Origin: Candidatus Methylobacter favarea
GTDB taxonomy: Bacteria; Pseudomonadota; Gammaproteobacteria; Methylococcales; Methylomonadaceae
NCBI RefSeq assembly: GCF_902806695.1
Contig: NZ_CADCXN010000063.1
Coordinates: forward strand, 1 to 39,915
Reading direction: 5' to 3'
Length of the DNA: 39,915 nt
In this document: positions 28,286 through 37,408 of the stretch, one piece after another
How positions within the stretch are numbered: the stretch's first letter is position 1
Layout: each line of letters begins with the position of its first letter
Translations under genes and position numbers: made by a program
Notes under the pieces: generated by a model
What the model saw: only the letters and a program-made list of their open reading frames with translations
What the model was told of the DNA's origin: nothing
Database searches by the model: none

Positions 28286-31180
28286 ATGCCAACATCTCGC
28301 CCAAGGTTAGACCAACTGGAAATGCGCGGTAATTTTATTTCCCGCCATATTGGCCCCAATCCACAGCAAATAAAGGAAATGCTGGCTGAGCTGGGATTAA
28401 ATGAACTGGAAGACATCATCGAGCAAGCGATTCCGGCCGATATTCTTACTCAGGAACCCTTAAAACTGACTGAAACCGTTAGTGAAAACGCAGTCATTAA
28501 ACATCTGCGCAAAATGCGCGAGCGCAATAAAGTATTCACCTCAATGATCGGCATGGGTTATTACGATACCACTATGCCGGCCGTGATCAAGCGCAATGTG
28601 CTGGAAAATCCCGGCTGGTATACGGCTTATACCCCATATCAGGCCGAAGTCAGTCAGGGTCGTCTGGAAGCCTTGTTAAATTTCCAGCAAATGATCATGG
28701 ATTTAACCGGCATGGCGCTGGCCAACGCCTCCTTGCTCGATGAAGCCACGGCGGCGGCAGAAGCAATGACTATGTCGCGGCGATTATCAAAAAGCGCTGC
28801 CAACAGTATTTTCGTGGATCAGGACTGCCATCCCCAGACCATTGCCGTGGTCAAAACCAGGGCCCGCTCCCTGGGTTATGAGGTTATCATTGCCGATCCC
28901 CATACTGAACTGGAGCAGCACGATTTCTTTGCCCTGCTAGTGCAATATCCGGGCTCCAGGGGTGAAATAAAAGACATCAGCCGGCTTACTGCAACTGCCC
29001 ATACCAAATCAGCGCTGGTTACAGTAGCCGCAGACTTGTTGAGCCTGGTATTGCTTAAGCCGCCCGCTGAATTCGGCACCGATATTGTCGTGGGCAACTC
29101 CCAGCGTTTTGGCGTGCCTATGGGTTATGGCGGCCCTCATGCCGCATTCTTTGCCACCAGGGACGACTATAAACGGTCTGTTCCGGGACGCATCATCGGC
29201 GTATCCAAAGACAGTCGCGGTCAGGTTGCGCTGCGTATGGCGCTGCAGACCCGCGAACAGCATATCCGCCGGGATAAAGCCACCAGCAATATTTGTACAT
29301 CCCAGGTTTTGCTCGCCGTCATCGCCGGGTTTTATGCGATTTATCATGGCGCGGAAGGCTTGCGTTTGATTGCCGGGCGCGTCCATCGCTATACCCAAAT
29401 TCTGGCAATCGGAATCAGCCGCTTAGGTCATAAAATCGTCAGCGAGTGCTATTTCGATACCATAATTATCCATACCCCGAACCGGGCAAAGCGGTTCATT
29501 GCCCGGGCAGCCGAAGCCAATATCAATCTGCGCCTTATTGATGCCGATCACCTCGGCATTGCTTTGGACGAAACCACAACGCGGGCAAATTTACGAGAGC
29601 TATGGCAGGTTTTTGCATCGGCCACTGCCGACCTCCCCGACATTAATGCCCTGGATGCAAGTATAGGTGAATGCATTCCTGAACAGCTTTTGCGCACTGA
29701 TGAAATTCTGCAGCATCCGGTCTTTGCCCTTTATCATTCGGAAACCGAAATGATGCGCTATATGCGCCGGCTGGCCCGACGCGATATCGCTTTGGACCGT
29801 TCCATGATACCGCTGGGCTCATGCACCATGAAGCTGAATGCCGCCACCGAAATGCAAACTATTTCCTATCATGAATTTAACGCGTTGCACCCGTTCGCGC
29901 CGTTATACCAGACGCATGGCTATCAGCAGATGTTCGCAGAACTGGAAGATATGTTATGCGACCTGACCGGTTTTGATGCGTTCTCGCTGCAACCTAATGC
30001 CGGTTCTCAGGGCGAATACACCGGCTTGCTGGTCATCCGCAAATATCATGAAGTAGCGGGCCAAGCGCAACGCAATATCTGCCTGATACCCGCTTCCGCC
30101 CACGGCACCAACCCGGCCAGCGCAACGATGGCGGGCCTTAAGGTTGTGGTAGTTGCTTGCGATGAGAACGGCAACGTCAGTCTGGACGATTTGCGGGCAA
30201 AAGTAGCCGATTATCAAAACACGCTGGCCGCATTAATGATTACTTACCCATCCACTCACGGCGTTTATGAGCAGTCGTTCCGGGAAATCTGTGACATTAT
30301 CCATCAGCACGGCGGACAGGTTTACCTGGACGGCGCCAACTTCAATGCCCTGGTAGGCATCAGCCGCCCCGGTAAAATTGGCGCCGATGTCGCGCACCTT
30401 AATCTGCATAAAACCTTCTGCATTCCGCATGGCGGAGGCGGCCCCGGCGTTGGACCTATTGGCGTGGGCGCACACCTTGCGCCTTTCCTGCCCGATCATC
30501 CTGTGGTTGAAGGCATCAACCCGGCCAGGGGCGAGCACGGAACCATTGGCACAGTATCGGCCGCGCCCTGGGGATCTGCCAGTATCTTAACTATTTCATG
30601 GGCGTATATTGCCATGATGGGCGCAGCCGGTTTAAAACAGGCGACGCTAACCGCAATTTTAAATGCCAATTATATCGCCAGGCGTTTAGCGCCTTATTAC
30701 CCTATTTTATACACCGGTAAAAACGGCTGGGTTGCGCATGAATGTATTATCGATTGCCATGACTTTAAAAAAACCTGCAACATAACCGTGGAGGATATTG
30801 CCAAGCGCCTGATTGATTTCGGCTTTCATGCCCCTACCGTGTCGTTTCCGGTTGCCGACACCTTGATGATCGAGCCTACTGAAAGCGAGAATAAGGTTGA
30901 AATTGACCGATTTTGTGCGGCATTAATTGCTATCCGCGAGGAAATCAAAGCCATTGAAACCGGCAGCGCCGGTGCTGAAAATAACGTACTGCATAATGCG
31001 CCGCATACCCACCGGCTGTTACTGCAAGAATGGACCCTGCCCTACTCGAGGCAACAGGCTTTTTTCCCGGACGGCAATCAGCATGATGATAAATACTGGC
31101 CGCCGGTTGGGCGTATTGATAATGTTTACGGCGACCGGCATGTGATTTGTACCTGCCCGCCTTTGTCGGATTATGAGTAA
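28286..31180 (+). CDS. gcvP: Glycine dehydrogenase (decarboxylating), P protein
   Basis: The pyridoxal-phosphate enzyme decarboxylates glycine and loads the aminomethyl group onto H-protein lipoamide. At 964 residues it is the fused single-chain form (the P1 and P2 halves of some bacteria in one protein). The first half begins [21 protein letters not shown], and the second holds the cofactor lysine K709 in [21 protein letters not shown]. The glycine-rich loop and [10 protein letters not shown] (about 610) are typical. It is co-transcribed with gcvT. gcvH, lpd and lipoylation genes must be elsewhere in the genome for the system to work. Confidence 0.97.
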   Translation: MPTSRPRLDQLEMRGNFISRHIGPNPQQIKEMLAELGLNELEDIIEQAIPADILTQEPLKLTETVSENAVIKHLRKMRERNKVFTSMIGMGYYDTTMPAVIKRNVLENPGWYTAYTPYQAEVSQGRLEALLNFQQMIMDLTGMALANASLLDEATAAAEAMTMSRRLSKSAANSIFVDQDCHPQTIAVVKTRARSLGYEVIIADPHTELEQHDFFALLVQYPGSRGEIKDISRLTATAHTKSALVTVAADLLSLVLLKPPAEFGTDIVVGNSQRFGVPMGYGGPHAAFFATRDDYKRSVPGRIIGVSKDSRGQVALRMALQTREQHIRRDKATSNICTSQVLLAVIAGFYAIYHGAEGLRLIAGRVHRYTQILAIGISRLGHKIVSECYFDTIIIHTPNRAKRFIARAAEANINLRLIDADHLGIALDETTTRANLRELWQVFASATADLPDINALDASIGECIPEQLLRTDEILQHPVFALYHSETEMMRYMRRLARRDIALDRSMIPLGSCTMKLNAATEMQTISYHEFNALHPFAPLYQTHGYQQMFAELEDMLCDLTGFDAFSLQPNAGSQGEYTGLLVIRKYHEVAGQAQRNICLIPASAHGTNPASATMAGLKVVVVACDENGNVSLDDLRAKVADYQNTLAALMITYPSTHGVYEQSFREICDIIHQHGGQVYLDGANFNALVGISRPGKIGADVAHLNLHKTFCIPHGGGGPGVGPIGVGAHLAPFLPDHPVVEGINPARGEHGTIGTVSAAPWGSASILTISWAYIAMMGAAGLKQATLTAILNANYIARRLAPYYPILYTGKNGWVAHECIIDCHDFKKTCNITVEDIAKRLIDFGFHAPTVSFPVADTLMIEPTESENKVEIDRFCAALIAIREEIKAIETGSAGAENNVLHNAPHTHRLLLQEWTLPYSRQQAFFPDGNQHDDKYWPPVGRIDNVYGDRHVICTCPPLSDYE

Positions 31181-31264
31181 CTCTAACCACTATTATGCTT
31201 CCATGTAAAATACAGTGACTGCATACCAAGCCAGCCACTTCAAATAGAGTTTCTTCGACGTCAG

Positions 31265-31317
31265 CCTGAGCCCGACGGAGGGAATTTTTAAATTTTCCTG
31301 TTCTATCCGGGCTCAGG
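31265..31317. repeat. Long palindrome after gcvP
   Basis: CCTGAGCCCG (31265-31274) and CGGGCTCAGG (31308-31317) are perfect 10-bp reverse complements. Between them a second AT-rich inverted sequence (GGAATTTTTAAATTTTCC, about 31281-31298) can form an inner stem. It starts 85 bp after the gcvP stop, so it could end the gcv transcript, or it may be a dispersed repeat marking the edge of the degraded zone that follows. Confidence 0.5.
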
Positions 31318-31384
31318 GCATACACACCGTTGTAATGGATAGATAATTTTTTCATTTATGGCGGAACTCAATTCTTGCCCCAAG

Positions 31385-32112
31385 TCATATTTGGATACAG
31401 AGTCCGCTAACGAGTCTCCACCATTTCGCCGGCATCCCATCCAGGTCTTGCTGCGTTAGGATTGCTTCGCCCTTGCCATCCTATGTAAACCAGTCGGTAT
31501 GGCGACGGCAGTAAGCCAAAACGAAGGCCAAGGCACGCTCAAAGCTTTTATCCTGACTGTTAGCCACCCAGCGAAGCTTGGCCAGAATGCGGAACAGTTC
31601 TCCGCGACCGACTTTGAAGTAGCGCCACATGAAGTGACACTGGTTCTTGCCACTAAATTCAGAGTGGACCTGCGAAAACTCGCATAAATCAAAACGCGCA
31701 GTGACCAGCTGAGGGGCGCTCGCTATCTGATCGCCTACCGGTCAATTCTGAGGTTGACGGTGTCCGCCAAGTCGTCCTTAATCAGCGCGGCGTTGACCAA
31801 CGCTTGGCATAACAACCTGTGCGCTTCGCTATCGAACGGGCTAATGTTCAAATAGCCACGGATAAGACTTACATGGATTTTGCGCGAGCGCGAGATGTTT
31901 TATCGCTTCACTGCCTCCCGGCCTACAGATATCCCGTCGATTTTCGCCAGATGATCAATTATGACGTCAGGGACTTGATGCGATGTCACAAAGTGGCCAA
32001 GACGCAGAAAGGTCTTCAAGGAAAGGTAGCGGTGTTTTTTAAGACTTGCGATTCGCACCTCACCGCACGCTACGAGCTGATAGCCACGCGGTGCCGAAAG
32101 TTTACAAATTAA
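31385..32112 (-). pseudogene. Degraded Tn3-family transposase (TnpA), N-terminal and middle parts
   Basis: Read on the minus strand across damage, this stretch gives Tn3 TnpA-like text. The upstream part reads HRYLSLKTFLRLGHFVTS, an in-frame TAA at 31900-31902 where a tyrosine is expected (VKR*NISRSRK), then LIRGYLNISPFDSEAHR and LVNAALIKDDLADTVNLRID, all typical of the TnpA N-terminal region. After a frame change and apparent deletion it continues GKNQCHFMWRYFKVGRGELF, ILAKLRWVANSQDKSFERAL and AFVLAYCRRHTDWF, a TAG, and QQDLDGMPAKWWRLVSG. The catalytic DDE half is missing. The gene is inactive. Confidence 0.75.
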
Positions 32113-32232
32113 GGAATATATTTGACGACATAGAATGTTGTGGGTGCTGCCGAGGATAGGAGGTGCATCAATCGCGACTGATGAGGTTAACTTTGTTCAG
32201 CATATTTATATACTTAATCCATAAAACATCGC

Positions 32233-33137
32233 TTACAAGTCAACCGCGGCGTAGCGCCGAACAGGAAATCCTTGCACAATCCCGTTGCCCCTTGTGATGA
32301 TTTGATCAACGATACATACTTGCGCACCTGCGGTTAGAATCTGAGCGAGGTATTTATCTCAATGACGGGCCGGAATTCCAAACCTCGCGCCACGCCGGTT
32401 GGCTCGCATCGATTTCAATCCCAAGGTTCGGGCGATTTCGCAATCCCTGGAATGATAAAACTCATAAAAGCGGACTACCCGAAACTGCAGCACATCCCCG
32501 GCAAAGCGCCAGCGGAACCAGTAATACTGCTGGCACACACAATGAAAACCGGTTAGCACTTTGTACTTTCGCACCAGCTTCCATGTGCCGGCATCCTGCT
32601 CAAAATAGTTCGATAAAAACGCATACCGATGCTTTAGCGACTGCAGCAAACGCCAACTATTGGCCAGCTTGAGATGGCCGGATAAGAGAAAAGTGTCGCA
32701 TGCAATTCATCCAACAGTTTTTTATCATAACGGTAACAACGCACTCCATCTGGTTCGGTCACCTAGCGCTTCTCATAAGCACGCAACTTTTCTTTCAGGT
32801 GCTTGACCACGCAGTTCCGCACCAACAGGTAATTCGCCCGCACGATATAGCCGAGAAAATCGATACCATTGCTTACCGGGGCCAACCGCTGCTTTGGATT
32901 CAGCTCAAGCGCCAGTCTTTATCGTAGAAATAGCTCAATGCTCTCCCGCCACTCCCTTAACTGTTCATGGTCCTGTAACAACAACACAAAGTCATCGCAA
33001 TAACGCACATAGTGGCAGTATTTGAGCCGGTGTTTGACAAACTGATCCAGCTCGTTGAGATAGACATTGGCAAAGAACTGACTATTAAGATTGCCTATTC
33101 TCCTGCTCCGCCTTAAAGGCCAAAGCCTCCAAATCAC
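32233..33137 (-). pseudogene. Decayed DGR-type reverse transcriptase with MutS-I-like tail
   Basis: Only the later motifs of a reverse transcriptase remain, spread over several frames. Near 33098 it reads IGNLNSQFFANVYLNELDQF. IGxxxSQ is the motif-4 signature that separates diversity-generating-retroelement enzymes from the QGxxxSP of group II introns and retrons. The active site follows as YVRYCDDFVLL (residues 43-53 of this frame). After a TAA and a shift comes LELNPKQRLAPVSNGIDFLG, then YIVRANYLLVRN, a TAG, VTEPDGVRCYRYDKKLLDEL, and another shift. The tail reads LQFRVVRFYEFYHSRDCEIA, ARTLGLKSM, GIPARH, a TGA at 32359-32361, and DKYLAQILTAGAQVCIVDQ, ending at TAA 32233-32235. This tail follows the plan of MutS domain I (GxFYE...YLxxL...G..V...Q). 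Motifs 1-3 are deleted. It is clearly inactive. Confidence 0.8.
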
Positions 33138-33138
33138 C

Positions 33139-33858
33139 TTATCCGCAACGTCGCCGCCAGTCCCTTTGCATCCCCAGCAATCCGGCGGCTAGCAACAGCA
33201 AAGTAGCCGGCTCAGGCACCGAGGCGGCGACATCGCCGGAGCGAACAGCCCAGACATACATGTCATCTCTCTTAGGGTAGTAGTTCTGGTGACCAAGGCC
33301 GGCACTGAAGATCCACGCGCTATCGGTAAGGAGGGCGTACTGGGTACCCGACCAATAGTAGTTGGGCTGAAGATTCAGGATGTCCACCCCATCGGCCGAG
33401 GTGGAGGTGAGGCCCCAACCCGATTGAGGACAAGAGCCGCTGGTATCGCAAAAAGCGGTGTTCCCTAAGATGTCATACCATATATAGGCCAGTTCGGAAC
33501 CGGAGGTGTCGACGTTATAGCCGCAGTCGGTGCCGCCGAAGCCGCCGTAGTCGTAGTAGCCACCATCACAGCCGCTAGGGCCGCTATCGATCACAGTCGG
33601 CAGGCGCCAGTCGCCATAGCCGCCATAATCCAAGCCGTCGGCCCAAGCCACGGCGGCGTACCAGTTCATACGGCCATCGGTGTCAAAACCAGAGGTTTGG
33701 GCTTAGTTGGCATCCTGCAACCAGGTGAGGTCCTGGTCGCTGTCATAGATCATGCCGTTGCCACGGTCGATCAAGGCGGAGTTGGCTGACGTGGCCAGTC
33801 CCAAGGCAAAAACCGGAATGGCCAGAAACCCTGTGTATTTACTTGCTATTTTAAGCAT
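33139..33858 (-). pseudogene. Secreted DUF1566/PEP-CTERM protein with in-frame stop, probable DGR target
   Basis: The gene begins at ATG 33858 with an AGGAGA ribosome site 9 nt upstream. It encodes a Sec signal peptide (MLKIASKYTGFLAIPVFALG, cleavage about residue 28), then LIDRGNGMIYDSDQDLTWLQ. At codon 52 (33703-33705) a TAA stands in DAN*AQTSGFD, where relatives have tyrosine. The same frame stays open for 187 more codons, with a DUF1566 (C-type-lectin-like) domain: MNWYAAVAWADGL, GGYGDWRLPT, YYWSGTQYA, WAVRSGDV. A PEP-CTERM sorting end follows (VPEPATLLLLAAGLLGMQ and basic residues). Re-initiation at M64 (33669) would lack the signal peptide. It ends 1 bp before the reverse-transcriptase remnant. 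DUF1566 proteins also exist without DGRs, so the target role is inferred. Confidence 0.75.
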
Positions 33859-34160
33859 CTTTTGTCTCTCCTAATGAAGGGGTTCAGGTGATAATAATAC
33901 ACAAGCAATTAGCACACCACCTGTAATGATATTATTTGTATTCGCTTATTAATACAATACAGACCAGGCGAACCGCTCAGCGAATCATTCAAACAGCGGT
34001 GGGTAAACAGTTACCAGGCAAGCCTGATTTAACAGGTTGACGCGTTCTGCTCGCTGAGTTGGCATTAATTCGACATAGAAAGCAAGCGTTAGAACCAAGC
34101 AACTCATACTGACTTGACCGACAGTCAGGTGTCTAACTACGGCCAATAAAGCCCGCGTAG

Positions 34161-34187
34161 CTCCGATTAGCGATAGCGTAATCGGAG
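34161..34187. repeat. REP-like palindrome
   Basis: CTCCGATTA (34161-34169) and TAATCGGAG (34179-34187) are perfect 9-bp reverse complements around GCGATAGCG. The core GATTAGCGATAGCGTAATC is of a type often seen as a dispersed extragenic palindrome. Confidence 0.55.
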
Positions 34188-34487
34188 AAAGGTTGACTTC
34201 GAAATGTGCGATTAGGCAAGCTAATTGCACCTGCATTTTTGACGGACCTTACTTGCTATTTCTTGTCATTGCAAATTTAGCCTTGTTCGGGCGCCACGGG
34301 TCGAGAGCGAACCTTCGAGCCGGAAATCACATGATTCATATAACCTCTATCACGTGATTCTATCCGCTATTGCCCATTTTCTCTCGAATCCTTACGCTCA
34401 CCCACATAATCCCGCTCAATGGTAATGAATACGGCAAAGCTAAGGCGGTTCCGCCATTAGGCAAGCCGCCAACGAAATTTGAACCTG

Positions 34488-34522
34488 ATCCCTGCCCGGA
34501 CTTTTTCCATCAGGGATTTTTT
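34488..34522 (+). terminator. Orphan factor-independent terminator
   Basis: ATCCCTG (34488-34494) pairs with CAGGGAT (34511-34517), directly followed by a run of six T. It is oriented for a plus-strand transcript, yet no plus-strand gene lies before it. A GC-rich stem GGCGGTTCCGCC at 34444-34455 precedes it. Confidence 0.55.
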
Positions 34523-34606
34523 ATGCCCCTTTGGCATTGGTTTTGAGATCGTGCATTGATTGGCGGCATGCTCTTGCCAAACTGCCCTATAGTTTTTATA
34601 GGATTA

Positions 34607-35623
34607 TCATCCCAAAAACATCGCATCGCCATAACTGAAAAATCGGTAAGATTGATCAATAGCATGGCTGTAGGCGTTCATGATGTGTTCATAACCGGCA
34701 AATGCTGAAACCAGCATCAGCAAGGTAGATTCAGGAAGATGAAAATTCGTCAGCATGGCATCGACCGACTTGAATTGATAGCCGGGGGTAATAAACAAAT
34801 CCGTATTGCCAAAACCGGGTTCAAGCTGGCCGCTTTTGGATGCAGATTCCAAGGCCCTGACCGCCGTGGTGCCTACGGCAATAACCCGCCTTCCTCTTTC
34901 CCTGGCCTGACGGACTGCGTTAACTGTTTCTTTCGATACTGCAAAGTACTCTTTGTGCATGATGTGGTCAGATAATAGTTCCACTCTGACCGGCTGAAAC
35001 GTACCGCTGCCGACATGCAAGGTCACAAAAACCGTTTGCACGCCTTTTGCTCTAATCTTCTCCATCATGCCCAGATCAAAATGCAAACCTGCCGTCGGAG
35101 CGGCGACTGCGCCTGCCTCCTTGGCAAAGACAGTTTGATAACGAGCCAGATCGGATTGGTCATCGGCGCGGTTAATATAAGGCGGCAAGGGGATATGGCC
35201 GATCCGCTCCAATAACGCGAATACATCCGCGCCGTCAAAATCCAGTAGAAACAGATCGTCTTCCCTGCCCAGCACGACACAGCAATAACCTGCATCCAAT
35301 GTAATCAAAGCTCCCGCTTTGGGCGATTTCCCGGCTCTCACATGAGCAATGGCTTTATTCTTATCGAGAATACGCTCGATAAGAATCTCGACTTTACCGC
35401 CGCTTTGTTTAGCGCCATACAGCCTGGCCCGAATCACCCTGGTATTATTGAAAACCAGCACATCGCGTTCATTGATTAAATCAATAAAATCAGTAAATTG
35501 TTTGTCAATTATCCGCCCTGTCGCCCGGTCCATGCACAACAGGCGGCTGGCATCCCGATCAGGCAACGGTTTTTGCGCAATTAACGCTTCAGGCAGATGG
35601 TAGGTAAAGTCACTTTTTTTCAT
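34607..35623 (-). CDS. queA: S-adenosylmethionine:tRNA ribosyltransferase-isomerase
   Basis: QueA transfers and rearranges the ribose of S-adenosylmethionine onto preQ1 in tRNA to make epoxyqueuosine. The 338-residue protein has the family start [29 protein letters not shown], the [13 protein letters not shown] block (about 153-166), [17 protein letters not shown] (about 177-193) and the late [11 protein letters not shown] and [19 protein letters not shown]. The usual follower tgt is not downstream on this strand in the window. It is divergent from the tRNA-Leu gene. Confidence 0.97.
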   Translation of the reverse strand: MKKSDFTYHLPEALIAQKPLPDRDASRLLCMDRATGRIIDKQFTDFIDLINERDVLVFNNTRVIRARLYGAKQSGGKVEILIERILDKNKAIAHVRAGKSPKAGALITLDAGYCCVVLGREDDLFLLDFDGADVFALLERIGHIPLPPYINRADDQSDLARYQTVFAKEAGAVAAPTAGLHFDLGMMEKIRAKGVQTVFVTLHVGSGTFQPVRVELLSDHIMHKEYFAVSKETVNAVRQARERGRRVIAVGTTAVRALESASKSGQLEPGFGNTDLFITPGYQFKSVDAMLTNFHLPESTLLMLVSAFAGYEHIMNAYSHAIDQSYRFFSYGDAMFLG

Positions 35624-35672
35624 AGCGGGCGATGTTATCAGGTTAGACTGCTGAATACATCTAAAAATAGAC

Positions 35673-35701
35673 TGGCAATATTACAGGGGTTTACTTATAA
35701 T
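35673..35701 (+). promoter_or_regulatory. Promoter of tRNA-Leu
   Basis: A perfect TATAAT at 35696-35701 lies 11 bp before the mature tRNA start. The -35 position 17 bp upstream holds TGGCAA (35673-35678), a weak match to TTGACA. Confidence 0.6.
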
Positions 35702-35712
35702 ATCGGCTCTTT

Positions 35713-35799
35713 GCCGGGGTGGCGGAACTGGTAGACGCGCCGGATTCAAAATCCGGTGGTGGTGACACCGTGCCGGTTCGATTCCGGCCCTCGGTACCA
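35713..35799 (+). tRNA. tRNA-Leu (anticodon CAA)
   Basis: An 87-nt tRNA with encoded CCA. The anticodon stem CCGGA/TCCGG encloses the loop TTCAAAA, giving anticodon CAA, which reads UUG. The long variable arm and GGTTCGATTCC T-arm are typical of leucine tRNA. The acceptor stem GCCGGGG pairs with CCTCGGT with two G-U pairs, including the first pair. Its 3' end borders the integrated element, so it is the likely attachment site. Confidence 0.95.
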
Positions 35800-35832
35800 A
35801 ATATAGGTTCAGAGCCGTGCAAGGAAATACAC

Positions 35833-35866
35833 AAACCCGCAAGTCATAAGGCTTAGCGGGTTTTTT
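35833..35866 (+). terminator. Terminator after tRNA-Leu
   Basis: AAACCCGC (35833-35840) pairs with GCGGGTTT (35856-35863), and six T begin at 35861. It lies 33 bp past the tRNA and before the integrase. Confidence 0.8.
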
Positions 35867-35913
35867 ATTGTCCAAAGAGATACAACGAAATATCATAAAA
35901 TACACCATAAACA

Positions 35914-35971
35914 GTGACACTGAGAGTGATACTGGGTACGATATTACTTCCAGTATCACTTTTGGTGTCAC
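35914..35971. promoter_or_regulatory. Inverted and tandem repeats directly upstream of the integrase
   Basis: The arms 35914-35935 and 35950-35971 are reverse complements at 18 of 22 positions: GTGACAC with GTGTCAC, and AGTGATACTGG with CCAGTATCACT. Within the left arm AGTGACACTG and AGTGATACTG are also a tandem pair. Two inverted pairs thus sit within 58 bp, ending 2 bp before the integrase ATG. They could be arm-type binding sites of the recombinase or an operator. Confidence 0.6.
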
Positions 35972-35973
35972 AA

Positions 35974-37221
35974 ATGGCTAAGACTCTCAATAAAGACGCG
36001 GTTTACAGGGCAGCTAAGCCTAAAGAAAAAGACTACACTATCAATGACGGTGAAGGCCTGGTTATGCTGATTAAGTCCAGCGGTGTTAAGCGATGGCGTT
36101 TTGATTATCGGTTTGAAGGCAAGCAAAACAGGCTAGGCTTTGGCACTTATCCAGATACCACGCTGGAAAATGCCAGACGAAAAGCGGAAGAAGCCCGATC
36201 ACAAATCGCCAACGGCATAGACCCAAGCGAAACCAAAAAACAGGCCAAGCAAGCCACACAAGTTGACGTTGAGAACGCAAAACGGAAAGCGACTGGCCTA
36301 CCCATACTCAATAGTTTTGAGGACATAGCGAGACAATGGCTAGATTCGATAAAGCACACTGTCCGAGACATTACCCACGAAAAAAAGATTAGACGCTTTG
36401 ATGCACATGTGTTTCCGGTTATTGGTGATATGCCTGTTAAAGAGATTAAATCACCAGACATTCTCAGCCTGGTTAAGCCATTGTTTACCCGGCTGGAAAC
36501 AGCGCACCGGGTACTTAGCGAAATTAGCGCGGTATTCAGTTATGCCATTGCCCACGGCTTTACTGACTATGACCCGGCGCAAGCAGTAGCCGCACAGATA
36601 CCGGCGCAAAAGGTTAAGCACCGGGCGGCATTAACCGAGCCAAAGGAGGTGGCGCAATTGCTACGAGATATTTACTGTTATCAAGGAACCTATGTAGTGC
36701 AATGCGCCCTTAGGTTGTCACCGTTACTCTTTCAACGTCCCGGCGAAATTAGACAAATGGAATGGAAGGACATAGACCTGACTGCTAAAGAATGGCGTTA
36801 CTTTGTCACTAAAACAGAAGTATTGCATATTGTTCCGCTATCGACTCAGGCGGTCGCCATACTGGTAGAGATTAAACCGCTTACCGGCTCAGTGCGTTAT
36901 GTATTCCCCTCAAGCCGTGGCGATGGTCGGCCAATGTCAGACGGCACCATAATAACCGCGCTCAAGACTCTAGGTTATAACAGCGATGTTATGACGGCTC
37001 ACGGATTTAGGACAACCGCTTCAACGCTACTCAATGAGCAAGGCTGGAGTCCGGATGCGATAGAGCGGCAATTGTGCCACATGCCTAGAGACCAAGTTAG
37101 AGCCGCATACAACCGGGCGCAATATCTGGAAGAGCGCCGAAAGATGATGCAATCATGGGCTGATTACCTGGACAGTTTGAAGAATGGAGCGCAAGTGATA
37201 CCGATTAGAAATCGGGTGTAA
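35974..37221 (+). CDS. P4-type tyrosine integrase at tRNA-Leu
   Basis: A 415-residue site-specific recombinase (counting from ATG 35974, MAKTLNKDAVYRAAKPKEKD). An in-frame GTG at 35914 would add 20 residues but would lie in the repeats. Domains in order: DUF4102 arm-type DNA-binding domain (about 1-95, DGEGLVMLIKSSGVKRWRFDYR), core-binding helical domain (about 120-210) and catalytic domain. Catalytic residues are visible: arginine in RPGEIRQMEW, a lysine in FVTKTEVLHIVPLS, HxxR in AHGFRTTAST, histidine in QLCHMPRDQ and the nucleophile tyrosine in RAAYNRAQYLEERR. This family inserts into tRNA 3' ends, which fits its position 175 bp after tRNA-Leu. Confidence 0.93.
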   Translation: MAKTLNKDAVYRAAKPKEKDYTINDGEGLVMLIKSSGVKRWRFDYRFEGKQNRLGFGTYPDTTLENARRKAEEARSQIANGIDPSETKKQAKQATQVDVENAKRKATGLPILNSFEDIARQWLDSIKHTVRDITHEKKIRRFDAHVFPVIGDMPVKEIKSPDILSLVKPLFTRLETAHRVLSEISAVFSYAIAHGFTDYDPAQAVAAQIPAQKVKHRAALTEPKEVAQLLRDIYCYQGTYVVQCALRLSPLLFQRPGEIRQMEWKDIDLTAKEWRYFVTKTEVLHIVPLSTQAVAILVEIKPLTGSVRYVFPSSRGDGRPMSDGTIITALKTLGYNSDVMTAHGFRTTASTLLNEQGWSPDAIERQLCHMPRDQVRAAYNRAQYLEERRKMMQSWADYLDSLKNGAQVIPIRNRV

Positions 37222-37408
37222 TTAATCCTACCGGATTCCCGGCAGTTGATACTGAACATACAGTCCGGTTTAATAAACGGCTTTCTGGTTTTTTTTGCCT
37301 GAGTTTTTCAACACCTGAGACTGGTTAATCCCATACACGGCAAGTCTTACGGTTATTAATCATTGATTTTTTCAACAGCACATTCAACAGCGCATTATGG
37401 AAGACTCG

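Larger units (their letters stand above)
33859..34606. other. Intergenic region without a supportable gene
   Basis: This holds the promoter region of the DUF1566 gene, a palindromic repeat at 34161-34187 and an orphan hairpin with T tract at 34488-34522. A second small stem, CCTATA/TATAGG at 34586-34602, follows the queA stop. An 83-codon minus-strand frame (33985-34236) runs through the palindrome and looks like chance. Confidence 0.5.

Noticed and set aside
31819-32112. 97-codon plus-strand ORF
   Set aside because: It is the antisense shadow of the Tn3 transposase relic, whose minus-strand reading gives clear family text.
33985-34236. 83-codon minus-strand ORF
   Set aside because: It runs through a REP-like palindrome, has no ribosome site and no recognisable domain.
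35681-35971. Minus-strand ORF containing LVPRAGIEPARCHHHRILNPA
   Set aside because: This is the familiar artefact of translating a tRNA gene (here tRNA-Leu) on the wrong strand.
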